A stretch of DNA of 62,202 nt, from IMG/VR virus record IMGVR_UViG_3300032516_000021, positions 1 to 62,202 of that record; one strand, 5' to 3'. Position numbers and translations under genes: made by a program. The notes under the pieces are model-generated. The model made no database searches, was not told the origin of the DNA, and saw only the letters and a program-made list of their open reading frames with translations. Origin of the DNA: a virus. Below, piece by piece: positions 1-7,977 of the stretch; positions within the stretch are counted from its first letter, which is position 1; every line of letters begins with the position of its first letter.

Positions 1-152
1 ATATGGGAAGCCGCCGTTGTGGCACTTAATCCCTTCTTTCGTAGTGCTGTTATTTCCCCCCGATAGAGTGCGGCATCTTTTGCGCTGTAGCTGTATAGCC
101 CTTGATGCCCCACAACCAAGCCGGTGTCCAAATAGATGTCATAGCCGGAGTC
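1..152. repeat. terminal direct repeat, left copy (genome circularity)
   Basis: These bases recur at 62051-62202 with one mismatch (t at 127, c at 62177). This is the usual sign of a circular or circularly permuted molecule assembled past its own start. The implied unit genome is about 62,050 bp. A true short terminal repeat of a linear virion genome is possible, but the repeat lies inside one open reading frame that continues across the joint, so an assembly overlap is more likely. Confidence 0.93.
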
Positions 153-734
153 GTGTACTAATTGACAAAAGCCGCCGTCTTCGCCCTGCCGCTCGGAGCA
201 TGGAAACAATTCTCGTTTCGGGTCTTTCGTTATGCAGTCTTTGAGTAGCTTGGTGGAAATCAATGTGAAGCCGAAGCCTAACCCGCCAACTTTCAGCACC
301 TTGTTCGGTTTGAAATCGACCAGATAACGCATCTTCTTTTTCTCTGAATATGAGAAGTTCCCAACAACGGGGAGGTGTGGCGGCCTTTTTTTATAATACA
401 ACGCCCCGATCATATCTTTGCCATGCGACATCAACCTGATCAGGGCGTCTGCTGGAATGTTGGTTGAATCGGAATCTATGAAGAGGAGATAATCTGCCTT
501 GAGCTTGAGTGCCTGCTCAACAATGCGCGCCCGATTGCTCGGGAGCGACGAATTCACCATCACGAGAAACGGGACATACCCCCTCGTGAAAACATCTATG
601 CCTTTGCCTTTTGAATAGAAGGCCAACGTGCTGATTTCATCATAAAGTTGAAAATGCAGGAATCCGTCATAAGACGGCACTCCGATCAGCACGGTCGGTC
701 TTTTCCCTTCTGTTGCTTCTGGTTTCTTTTTCAT
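1..734 (-). CDS. glycosyltransferase-like protein, GT-A type (N-terminal part, runs across the circular joint)
   Basis: The reading frame starts at ATG 734 and is open to base 1. Joined across the circular junction to 61987-62050 it gives a protein of 265 residues. It has a GT-A-like pattern: an SNRARIVEQA stretch near residues 66-75, a FIDSDS DxD-type motif near 85-90, and a GEDGGFCQLVHDSGYDIYLD region followed by VGHQG near 184-211, typical of small phage or prophage GT2-like proteins. Such enzymes transfer a sugar to a surface glycan, to virion protein or to modified DNA; the target here is unknown. It is the last gene of the tail-fibre cluster, which may favour virion or host-surface glycan modification. 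The family call is from motifs; the substrate is not inferable. Confidence 0.75.
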   Translation of the reverse strand, partial: MKKKPEATEGKRPTVLIGVPSYDGFLHFQLYDEISTLAFYSKGKGIDVFTRGYVPFLVMVNSSLPSNRARIVEQALKLKADYLLFIDSDSTNIPADALIRLMSHGKDMIGALYYKKRPPHLPVVGNFSYSEKKKMRYLVDFKPNKVLKVGGLGFGFTLISTKLLKDCITKDPKRELFPCSERQGEDGGFCQLVHDSGYDIYLDTGLVVGHQGLYSYSAKDAALYRGEITALRKKGLSATTAASH

Positions 735-815
735 GGGTTCCTTGGTGTTTTTATAGAGGGCGCGCGAGCGCGCGAACGTGGTGGTTATGCGAATGTTAGG
801 TTAGTTAAGAATGCT

Positions 816-1145
816 TCAGTCGGGATACGGAACGGGGATGTTCAGTTCCTCGTTGATGCGTGCGCTGAGTGCACTATACCAACTTCCGGCATTGACGATC
901 CGCCAACGTGCTGCCGTGTACCACTGTACGCCGTAAGCCTTGATTGCTACATCGATCTTTGCGTCAGTGGCATTGTCCGGTATGCGCAACGTCGTGGAAC
1001 AAGTGCTGTGGTCAAGCCCGACATAAGTCACGTCAATGAAGGTTTCGCCGTTCGCTTGTCGCGTCCCAGTTATGGTCGCCATGATTTCTGTGAATTGAGT
1101 TGCACAGACAAGCGTCGCCGGTGAGTCTGTAGTATAGTCAGCCAT
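816..1145 (-). CDS. hypothetical protein next to tail fibre (109 aa)
   Basis: I do not recognise this 109-residue protein. It begins MADYTTDSPATL, is rich in Thr, Ala and Ile, and has no membrane segment. It starts 12 bp after the fibre-like gene at 1157-2734 and precedes the glycosyltransferase, so it belongs to the tail-fibre module. A small virion or fibre-associated beta-sheet protein is the best guess, from context only. An AAGGAGATT ribosome site precedes the ATG. Confidence 0.7.
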   Translation of the reverse strand: MADYTTDSPATLVCATQFTEIMATITGTRQANGETFIDVTYVGLDHSTCSTTLRIPDNATDAKIDVAIKAYGVQWYTAARWRIVNAGSWYSALSARINEELNIPVPYPD

Positions 1146-1156
1146 TTATAATCTCC

Positions 1157-2734
1157 TTAGTCTACCTGAGTCCAGATCATAACTTTGCGCATGGATATGC
1201 TCGCCGTGCCCGTGCCGTTTGTACCGCGCATTGCCACAATCACATTAGCATCAGCGTTTGTCGCCAAGCTGGAAATGTCGACCACCAAATCAAAGAATGT
1301 CCCATTCCAAGTCGCCGGACAGTTGAATGTGCTCAGGGAGGGAGAGACCACCTGAGTAAGCCCCTGCACGGTCACTCCGGCATAACTATCACTCGCAGTG
1401 AGAGCCATTCCCGCTTCAAAGCGGACATGTAATTTCTTGGCGTTGGCCTTCTTGTAATAGGCTTTCCGCAATTTCGCCTTGTAAAGGTGATCGCCGTCAT
1501 CGGCAAGAGTCCACGCTGAAGCTGCCGTAGCTGCACTCCAGTTAGTAATGACATCGTTGATACCGAATGTGGCCTCAAGCGTCTGTGCATAGATTATGTC
1601 CGATATCACACTCGGATCAACGCCGTCGATTGTGACTCCGGCGGTAAGCGCAAGGTTGCCAGTTAGATTATTCGTGCCACTACTTCTAAGGAACTGTACG
1701 GCGAGTTTCGCCTCCGTGATCGTCGCATCGAAAATCTGCGTGGAAGTGATTGTCGCATTCGCAATTTGGGCGGCAGTCACAGTTAAATTGGCAATCTGTG
1801 TAGCGGTGATCGTCTGATTAGCGAGTTTGGCTCCGGTGATCGTCGCCGCATTGATTCGATCACCCGTGATGCCGTTGCCTGACGCACCAGTGGCAAGTTT
1901 AGACCCGAATAACGAGTCCGCTGTGATGTTTCCTATCGCTGCGTCGGTAGCCAGCTTTACAGCGGTCACGGCACCGCCTGCTATCTTCGTGACGGTGATA
2001 GCATCGGTCGCAATCTCCGCCCCTGTGACACCGAGGAGCGCTATCTTTCCGGTAGTGACATTGCGATCCTTAATTTTCGCGGTAGTCACTGCCTGGTCAA
2101 TAATGGCCGCCGTATTGACCGTAGCTTCGGGAGACATCTTGTACTCATGAAGCAGGTTCGTAATCGTGCCGTCGGTGATCGTCGCCGAAGCCGTGCGCGA
2201 GATTAGGGCAATGCTGACGTAGTAATGATCGGCGGGCGCCGTTGGCGGGGTGCTGTAGCCCTCGCGCTTGACAAAGGTAAAGGCAAGCCGTTGGTCGACC
2301 GCCGTCTCTCTGCCCCATTTCGGATTAACCAAAGTCACATCATCGACGGAATCAATGATCGGCAAGGTGATATCAACGTAGAGGCAATCGGTGCGCGTAC
2401 CGGCGGGCGTTGTCCAGCTGCCTACAATGGTATTGGTTGCAAGATTGCAGATTCGCGCCTTGTCGGTTTCGACCATGATGGCGGCGTCACCAGCGGAGAC
2501 GGTGACCTTGCCAAGACTATCCGTACCGAGACCGCCGGTGATAACCCAGCCAGTGCCGAAGCGGGCATTTTGCCGCTCAATCAGATTCCAGAGGTGGCGA
2601 GCAGTTCGCTGGTCGCATATCTGACCTACTTCATTGATGTCCGCATCAAGTGCTTGTGTTCCATCCTGCATGATCTTGCGCTGGACGGCCTTGGATTCAA
2701 GATATTGATCGCGAGTGACAGTATAGTCGCCCAT
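1157..2734 (-). CDS. tail fibre-like protein with Ile/Thr-rich repeats (525 aa)
   Basis: The N-terminus (MGDYTVTRDQYLESKAVQRK) resembles baseplate-attachment domains of phage fibres. Residues about 200-345 hold many short repeats of the type TITxxQIANxT, where a hydrophobic residue recurs every 5-7 positions; this pattern is typical of triple-stranded beta-helical fibre shafts. The C-terminal 180 residues look like a globular beta domain with a DGDHLYK segment. It lies directly after the gpI-like gene, the classical place for a fibre (P2 order I-H). Host-receptor contact is inferred from this context. A lectin or enzyme identity for the tip cannot be seen. Confidence 0.75.
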   Translation of the reverse strand: MGDYTVTRDQYLESKAVQRKIMQDGTQALDADINEVGQICDQRTARHLWNLIERQNARFGTGWVITGGLGTDSLGKVTVSAGDAAIMVETDKARICNLATNTIVGSWTTPAGTRTDCLYVDITLPIIDSVDDVTLVNPKWGRETAVDQRLAFTFVKREGYSTPPTAPADHYYVSIALISRTASATITDGTITNLLHEYKMSPEATVNTAAIIDQAVTTAKIKDRNVTTGKIALLGVTGAEIATDAITVTKIAGGAVTAVKLATDAAIGNITADSLFGSKLATGASGNGITGDRINAATITGAKLANQTITATQIANLTVTAAQIANATITSTQIFDATITEAKLAVQFLRSSGTNNLTGNLALTAGVTIDGVDPSVISDIIYAQTLEATFGINDVITNWSAATAASAWTLADDGDHLYKAKLRKAYYKKANAKKLHVRFEAGMALTASDSYAGVTVQGLTQVVSPSLSTFNCPATWNGTFFDLVVDISSLATNADANVIVAMRGTNGTGTASISMRKVMIWTQVD

Positions 2735-2744
2735 ATCGTCCTTC

Positions 2745-3992
2745 CTAAGTTACCCAGATAACTGCTGTGTCATACGGCGTGAAATTTGGAATTATCTTTT
2801 CGAGGTACTCTGCCTTGGCGTCCGCGTGAACAGGGGTGCCGCTCAAGGTGATGCGCAATTCCTTATCGAAAATTCCCTCGGTGAAAAACTTCGCTACCTT
2901 GTTGCGGTTGATGATGCGTAAGGCGAAATCGTCCCAGTCAACTATCGTCCGATAATCGACCCAGAGACCCTTCATAATTGGCTCGATGGCAGACGTATAG
3001 GCTTGCTCGTAAATCAGGGTGGTATTGTCCAGAATGATCGTCACTTTGCTGTCTTCGTCCCAAATGCGTAGAGTGTGTTCCCCTGTCAACCAAGTGAGGC
3101 CGGAGATATCGGCATAACCGAGAACGGTGCTGGAGCCGCCAACATATTCCACGACGGCAATGCTCTGCTCGCTGACATCTTTGTATAGTTGCACCCGCAC
3201 GAAGTTGGAGGCGTCCTGCCAGCGAACATTACAGCCGAAAACAATGTTGCCCGTTTTCAGGACGGTGAACTTAACTCTGAGAAAGTAGTCCCTATGCGTG
3301 TCATTGATATTGCAGCTCTGATATGGGCTATACCCCGCCGTGCCCTCGCCGATACCCCGGAGTTTCTGAGCCATCGGCAGGAAATGTCCATAGGCTTGGT
3401 TGACCCAACCCTGCACGGTGTTGTCATTCCAGTCATAGATTTGTTCCGAGACGACGCCAACGGAAGATGACGGATTCCAGAATGCAAATTGATTCCATAT
3501 CGCCGTGACCTGATAGTATTCCTCATACGTCGCTGTGAAGCCGAGTAACTCGATGATGCGGTTGATCGCCCAAAGCGTACCTCGACGAGCGTAGAGTTCG
3601 GGGATCGCTTCGACGAATGCCCGTCGCTCCGGCTGCGTCGCATAGGGCATGTCGATTAGCTCGAAACCGAAGTTGCCCGCAAGTAGTGACAGATATTTTT
3701 GCGGCGTGTCGGCAAAGCGAGTCAGGTAAGGTAGGCCGAATGCCCAGTCACGTATCCAATTCAGTTGATCCGAAATCGGAATGGCGAATTCAACCATGCC
3801 CGGCGAATGCTGAATCGCATCCATGAAGTCGAGCAGGTTGATCGGGCGCGGGTCAATGCGCTCTTGCGGCCACGTGCGTGATTGTCTTGGGTCCAAGTGA
3901 ACTTCCACTGGTGTCGGTTCCGGCCAGCGCGGATAGAATCTGGAATCGACCAGCGGGTCACCGCCATAGAATCGCCTGTCGCCTATTGTCAT
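2745..3992 (-). CDS. baseplate wedge/tail protein I-like (P2 gpI family), 415 aa
   Basis: Residues about 50-160 carry the P2 gpI-like pattern: YLSLLAGNFGFELI, then RRAFVEAIPELYARRGTLWA and a helix ending IIELLGF. In P2-like phages gpI connects the baseplate wedge (gpJ) to the fibre (gpH), and the gene here lies just before the fibre-like gene. The remaining 250 residues are an extra beta-rich domain (YFLRVKFTVLKTGNIVFGC through the C-terminus) that looks like a carbohydrate-binding-like or concanavalin-type sandwich; this is inference. P2 gpI itself is about 176 residues, so this protein is more than twice the usual size. Confidence 0.72.
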   Translation of the reverse strand: MTIGDRRFYGGDPLVDSRFYPRWPEPTPVEVHLDPRQSRTWPQERIDPRPINLLDFMDAIQHSPGMVEFAIPISDQLNWIRDWAFGLPYLTRFADTPQKYLSLLAGNFGFELIDMPYATQPERRAFVEAIPELYARRGTLWAINRIIELLGFTATYEEYYQVTAIWNQFAFWNPSSSVGVVSEQIYDWNDNTVQGWVNQAYGHFLPMAQKLRGIGEGTAGYSPYQSCNINDTHRDYFLRVKFTVLKTGNIVFGCNVRWQDASNFVRVQLYKDVSEQSIAVVEYVGGSSTVLGYADISGLTWLTGEHTLRIWDEDSKVTIILDNTTLIYEQAYTSAIEPIMKGLWVDYRTIVDWDDFALRIINRNKVAKFFTEGIFDKELRITLSGTPVHADAKAEYLEKIIPNFTPYDTAVIWVT

Positions 3993-3995
3993 CGC

Positions 3996-4811
3996 CTACC
4001 TGTGAGTCTTCGTGGTATCAGGAGCGTTGACCACATTTGAATACCGAGACGTCACTGTGCGGATATATGTCCATGCACCTCCCTGCCAGCAGAATATCTG
4101 CGCCGAATCTTTCACTTGGGTTTCTCCACCGGGGAAGAGTAGTTGCATCGAACTGTCGCATGGGACACCGATAAATTCCGATATCCATCTGATCCGGTTT
4201 GGCGTCGCTCGCAGCGAGTCAAGTCCTGCTTGAGTGATAATTGGCAAATCCGTCGTGAGCGGTCGCAAATTTACTGCGGCATGAATTGCTGCCAGTGAGT
4301 CAAAGAGACTATCTGGTAAAGTAGTCATGCCGCCAGTCCCGCCCGCCGACTTGATGACGCTACCAAGAGTACCCGGGGTTCCGGTAGCGGAGGCGGAGTC
4401 CCTCTTGATTGTTGAATCAGCCGCCGCCTTTGCCGCTTCAGGCAAACTCACATACGTATATGCAATGTCGCCGATAAACCAGATAGAATCGCCATGCGCA
4501 AACGCCTGCGGCACAGAATCATTGACCGTAATTGTCACATTCGGACTCGCATAGGCCACGCTGTAGATACCTACTGCAAAAGGCTTGTCCGTGCCTTGAC
4601 GAATAATGATTTTCTGATTGACAAGCGACCTGACTCTGGTCTTGCCAATGGATAAACTATCAACTACGAACTGGGTATAGGCATTGGCGCCGGCGGCATC
4701 GACGGTGTCGATGGTTTGCACTAATGGCCACTGATCGACGGGGGCACCTCTTGCCAGTTGGCAGAACCCGAGGATGATCAGCAGCAACAGAAACAGAATC
4801 AGTTTTTTCAT
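3996..4811 (-). CDS. secreted hypothetical protein in tail operon (271 aa)
   Basis: The start ATG at 4811 overlaps the stop of the upstream gene (ATGA). It begins with a clear Sec signal peptide: MKKLILFLLLLIILGFC, then QLARGAPVD with a likely cleavage after ARG. The mature part is rich in Ser, Asp and Thr and includes a Gly/Thr-rich stretch (GTPGTLGSVIKSAGGTGG). No enzymatic motif is recognised. It is the third of three adjacent genes with signal peptides inserted between gpJ and gpI. A signal peptide on a gene in a tail operon is unusual, because virion parts normally assemble in the cytoplasm. Confidence 0.75.
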   Translation of the reverse strand: MKKLILFLLLLIILGFCQLARGAPVDQWPLVQTIDTVDAAGANAYTQFVVDSLSIGKTRVRSLVNQKIIIRQGTDKPFAVGIYSVAYASPNVTITVNDSVPQAFAHGDSIWFIGDIAYTYVSLPEAAKAAADSTIKRDSASATGTPGTLGSVIKSAGGTGGMTTLPDSLFDSLAAIHAAVNLRPLTTDLPIITQAGLDSLRATPNRIRWISEFIGVPCDSSMQLLFPGGETQVKDSAQIFCWQGGAWTYIRTVTSRYSNVVNAPDTTKTHR

Positions 4812-7381
4812 GGCTTTCTCCATAGCCAGCGCATGCCGGTTGGTGGTTCTACATAACTCATAGTGGTAAATGATCTTGTCAATGACGGGTCGCTGAACGC
4901 CGTACCGTCGAAAGCGTACACGCGCCAGTAGTAAGTGCTATCATAATCTAAAACCGGGACTACTGTCCATGAAGTTGTGATCGTGCCTTCTGTGACTCCT
5001 ACCACCGAAGTCGTCAGCCATGTAAACAGTGAATCGGTACTGACTTCAAATTGGTAGGTGATAACATCTTCGTCATCGGGATCAGTTGAGTTTGTCACTG
5101 TCAATGTAGGATTGATAATAATCCCAGAGGAGTCGTCTATCGGTGTAACTAATACCGGAGCGGTTGGTACTCTATTCGTATCATTGCGCGTCGTAAATGA
5201 CCACGGGATAGGCCAGCCGCCGTAGTCTTCGCCGTCGTATGCTCGCACCTTCCACCAGTAAGTTGTCGCATAACTCAGTGGCGGATTGACCGTCCAAGAC
5301 GTTGTGGTGACGCCTGTATGCTGAAGTGGACTACTCACAACAAGAGACGTAAACGCCGAGTCAGTCGCAACTTGGAAATTGTAGGTCAGTGTATTCCCAT
5401 CTTCGTCAGTGGTATTGTTGACCAGCAAGATCGGATTGGGTGCCTGATCCGTTGCGCCCTTTATCGGACTCCCTAACACCGGTATTCCGGGTGGCGTGTT
5501 CAGAGCTTCAGGAACATCACCCTTAACGAGAATCAAACCGTCGCCCATCCAACATCGTTGCGCTGCTCCATTGATTGCCGTTGTCGTCCCGTCGTACTCC
5601 ATGCGATGCCAAGAGGTATCTGGTGGGGTCACATAGACATAGTGTTTCTCCGAGTGCAAGTAAGTCCAAGAATCTGTTTGCCGATATAGGTAGTAGAAGC
5701 GCGTATAGATGGAATCCTTGCCGTGCTTAACTCTGTAGAATGATCTCCAGAGTTTACAACTTGCACCACTGGAGTCTGTGATGGTCGTGTACTTGGCGAG
5801 AGTATCTTTATCACGTAACCCGAAGTCGAATGTCCGTGCCAATTTCGGTTGCGTAGTTATGAATGTATCGACTTCGGAGCGATCATTGCAATTAGGAGAA
5901 TAACTAAGTCCACTATAACCGCGTACGCAAGGCCAAAAGAGACCTGTGTTGCCTTCCCTGCTCCACGCCGTACCCCAAAAGGGCGGAGTGGTTGCGACGA
6001 TCCCACGATCACCCCAAAAGATTTTGTCTCGTATCCAAATTGCCTTGCCCGCCCCCGCTCTAAGTTCTCTATATACGGCTGTCGTATCCTGATAGTCGAT
6101 ATAAGCCGAGTTAATTATGAACATGTCGTTAGCTCGCATCAGGGAATCCATTGCCAAGAGCACTGCCGAAGTCCGGTGATAGTAGTTTGTAGCGTCATCT
6201 TTGGGTGTCGTAAACCAATGATGATTCATATCTGAAGTTCCGAACTCATTCATCATAATGTGTATCCCCGATGCCGCACTGAAATTAACGGTGTCACCAA
6301 ATGCCCCCCAAGCGTAACCATCGTTGCCCATGTTGCCAGCAAGGACTTTTGGTTTGTTGTTCCAAAAATTAGTTGAGTCCTCGAAATAGGAACCGAAGTA
6401 ACGCGACCCTTCTTGGAAATCTCGGTATATCTTGCGACTTGTTGAGTCCGCTCCCCAGACTCCAACACTCACGCCAGTACGACCGTGCATGATTGTACCG
6501 CCCTTTAGCAATACATCAGTTTCTCCATAATATCCCTGTGCCGTGTTGAAGTTGTCAAGATAGATACCGTCCCAAGACATACCACTGTCAGAAAGATTCC
6601 CCCATGCGTAAACATCATTTCCAGTTCCGCCAAGATTGCGATAGTTGGGAGCCGCGCCCGTTTTGCCGAGCGCACGCATCCAATAGTTTAGCAAGGCATA
6701 CCGCGCGAGGGGATTTGAGGCATCGGGGTTTGCTCTGTTAGTTGACCAGTATGTGCCATTGGTCTTGCCGCCGTATTGTCGATAAAACTTAGAACGAATT
6801 TGTCGGTAATGGCTATATGTTCCGTCACCCAAAACCGAGTATTTGTTTCGATCATAGGAATTCAAATAGACCGAGGCAGTATCGGCATCGGTTGCGGGAA
6901 TGTGGGCGCACGGCAAATGTTCTAACGTATCGCCAGTTGCGGTCAGAATCCAAGTTGTGTCCTTCCAATGGTAGAACATTGAGTTGTAACTTTGTCCTGA
7001 GTCATTGCAGACCTTTCGGTAGTGCGAGTATTCGTCTTGGTTGAAAGGCCACTCATTTGCTCCACCGATGTCGGTCGTGTCCAATCCCTGATTCGTATTG
7101 CCAAGATATGTATCTATCGACGTGTAGAGGACAATCGCCACATTCGGGAACCTACTTTTGACAATAGCGGCTTCACCAGCAGCGTCCGCCCAAACAATTA
7201 CACCGCGCCAGTTGCCACGAATAGCAAGCGTGTCAGCATCAGGCGGTTGTCCGCTATTCAGGCCACAGAGATAGGCTGACAAATCATCAAGTGTGCTTGT
7301 GGAATCGAGATAGCTATGGAGCGGGTTACGAGCGAACACAACGCTACAAAGGAATATGAGAGCAAGGAATAGGCGCTTCAC
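4808..7381 (-). CDS. secreted multidomain protein with glycoside-hydrolase-like region and two FnIII-like domains (857 aa)
   Basis: The GTG start at 7381 overlaps the previous stop and follows a GGAGGG site. The signal peptide is VKRLFLALIFLCSVVFA. Residues about 30-560 resemble putative glycoside hydrolases with a TIM-barrel-like pattern (VAIVLYTSIDTYL, MSWDGIYLDNF, IHIMMNEFGTSD, DMFIINSAYIDY). Asp residues of the DGIYLDNF strand would be candidate catalytic residues, but this is not proven. Residues about 640-840 hold two tandem FnIII/Ig-like repeats (DEDGNTLTYNFQVATDSAFT and a second copy ending TYYWRVYAFDGTAF). Such repeats are common in secreted proteins of environmental bacteria and suggest acquisition from a host. 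Confidence 0.72.
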   Translation of the reverse strand: MKRLFLALIFLCSVVFARNPLHSYLDSTSTLDDLSAYLCGLNSGQPPDADTLAIRGNWRGVIVWADAAGEAAIVKSRFPNVAIVLYTSIDTYLGNTNQGLDTTDIGGANEWPFNQDEYSHYRKVCNDSGQSYNSMFYHWKDTTWILTATGDTLEHLPCAHIPATDADTASVYLNSYDRNKYSVLGDGTYSHYRQIRSKFYRQYGGKTNGTYWSTNRANPDASNPLARYALLNYWMRALGKTGAAPNYRNLGGTGNDVYAWGNLSDSGMSWDGIYLDNFNTAQGYYGETDVLLKGGTIMHGRTGVSVGVWGADSTSRKIYRDFQEGSRYFGSYFEDSTNFWNNKPKVLAGNMGNDGYAWGAFGDTVNFSAASGIHIMMNEFGTSDMNHHWFTTPKDDATNYYHRTSAVLLAMDSLMRANDMFIINSAYIDYQDTTAVYRELRAGAGKAIWIRDKIFWGDRGIVATTPPFWGTAWSREGNTGLFWPCVRGYSGLSYSPNCNDRSEVDTFITTQPKLARTFDFGLRDKDTLAKYTTITDSSGASCKLWRSFYRVKHGKDSIYTRFYYLYRQTDSWTYLHSEKHYVYVTPPDTSWHRMEYDGTTTAINGAAQRCWMGDGLILVKGDVPEALNTPPGIPVLGSPIKGATDQAPNPILLVNNTTDEDGNTLTYNFQVATDSAFTSLVVSSPLQHTGVTTTSWTVNPPLSYATTYWWKVRAYDGEDYGGWPIPWSFTTRNDTNRVPTAPVLVTPIDDSSGIIINPTLTVTNSTDPDDEDVITYQFEVSTDSLFTWLTTSVVGVTEGTITTSWTVVPVLDYDSTYYWRVYAFDGTAFSDPSLTRSFTTMSYVEPPTGMRWLWRKP

Positions 7382-7977
7382 CTTTTGCTCACCCTCCTGA
7401 TTGCCGTATAAGCAGTAGGAGTTACTGATCCCACCACATGATAGACAGCATAGGCGCAAAGTAACTTAGCTGAATACCCTGAGTTCACCCACGGATTTGC
7501 TAATGTTCCACTACTGGTATATGCCTGATTATTGCCGGGCAGATCAAGGCGGAACACTCTGATATTGTCAGGATTCGTACACGACCCTTCGACAATGCAA
7601 ATTGTATCGCCCGCCGATACCGACAAAGAACATGCCCCCGCCAACCAACTATCACCAATAGCACCGGGAATGCTTATCGTAACCGCGATCAGGCTGTCAG
7701 TTGGCAAGTTGTTTCGCCAACGATAGATTGCCATTGATATTGAAGTTGCCGAAATACTGCGTCCACCAAAGACAATGCTGTCGATAACGATGTTCGCACT
7801 CGGAGAAAGCGTGTATGCCACTGCTGATAATGCTCTACAATAGTTCCCTGTCACATCATCAGACTTTCCAACCCATGTCGGATTCCCGAATGTCGCGCCT
7901 TCCGCCTTATTGCCGCCGAAACAGACGAAGAGAAATAGCAATGCCCCGGTGATCGCCACATTGCGAAACTTATTCAT
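7378..7977 (-). CDS. secreted hypothetical protein (199 aa)
   Basis: The ATG at 7977 overlaps the stop of gpJ (TGATG). The N-terminus MNKFRNVAITGALLFLFVCF continues to GGNKAEG-A, a good Sec signal peptide. The mature 170 residues look like one beta-sandwich domain (ANIVIDSIVFGGRS, SISMAIYRWRNN, SVSAGDTICIVEG). This organisation recalls choice-of-anchor or jelly-roll domains, which is an inference. It is the first of three signal-peptide genes in a row within the tail operon. Confidence 0.72.
   Translation of the reverse strand: MNKFRNVAITGALLFLFVCFGGNKAEGATFGNPTWVGKSDDVTGNYCRALSAVAYTLSPSANIVIDSIVFGGRSISATSISMAIYRWRNNLPTDSLIAVTISIPGAIGDSWLAGACSLSVSAGDTICIVEGSCTNPDNIRVFRLDLPGNNQAYTSSGTLANPWVNSGYSAKLLCAYAVYHVVGSVTPTAYTAIRRVSKR

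Noticed and set aside
761-774. CGCGCG-AG-CGCGCG hairpin as a terminator
   Set aside because: The arms are only 6 bp and no T-run follows on either strand. It may be a weak structural element, but I cannot assign a role.
648-1124. 158-codon plus-strand frame
   Set aside because: It is a shadow of the 109-residue minus-strand gene and the glycosyltransferase start; no supporting signals.
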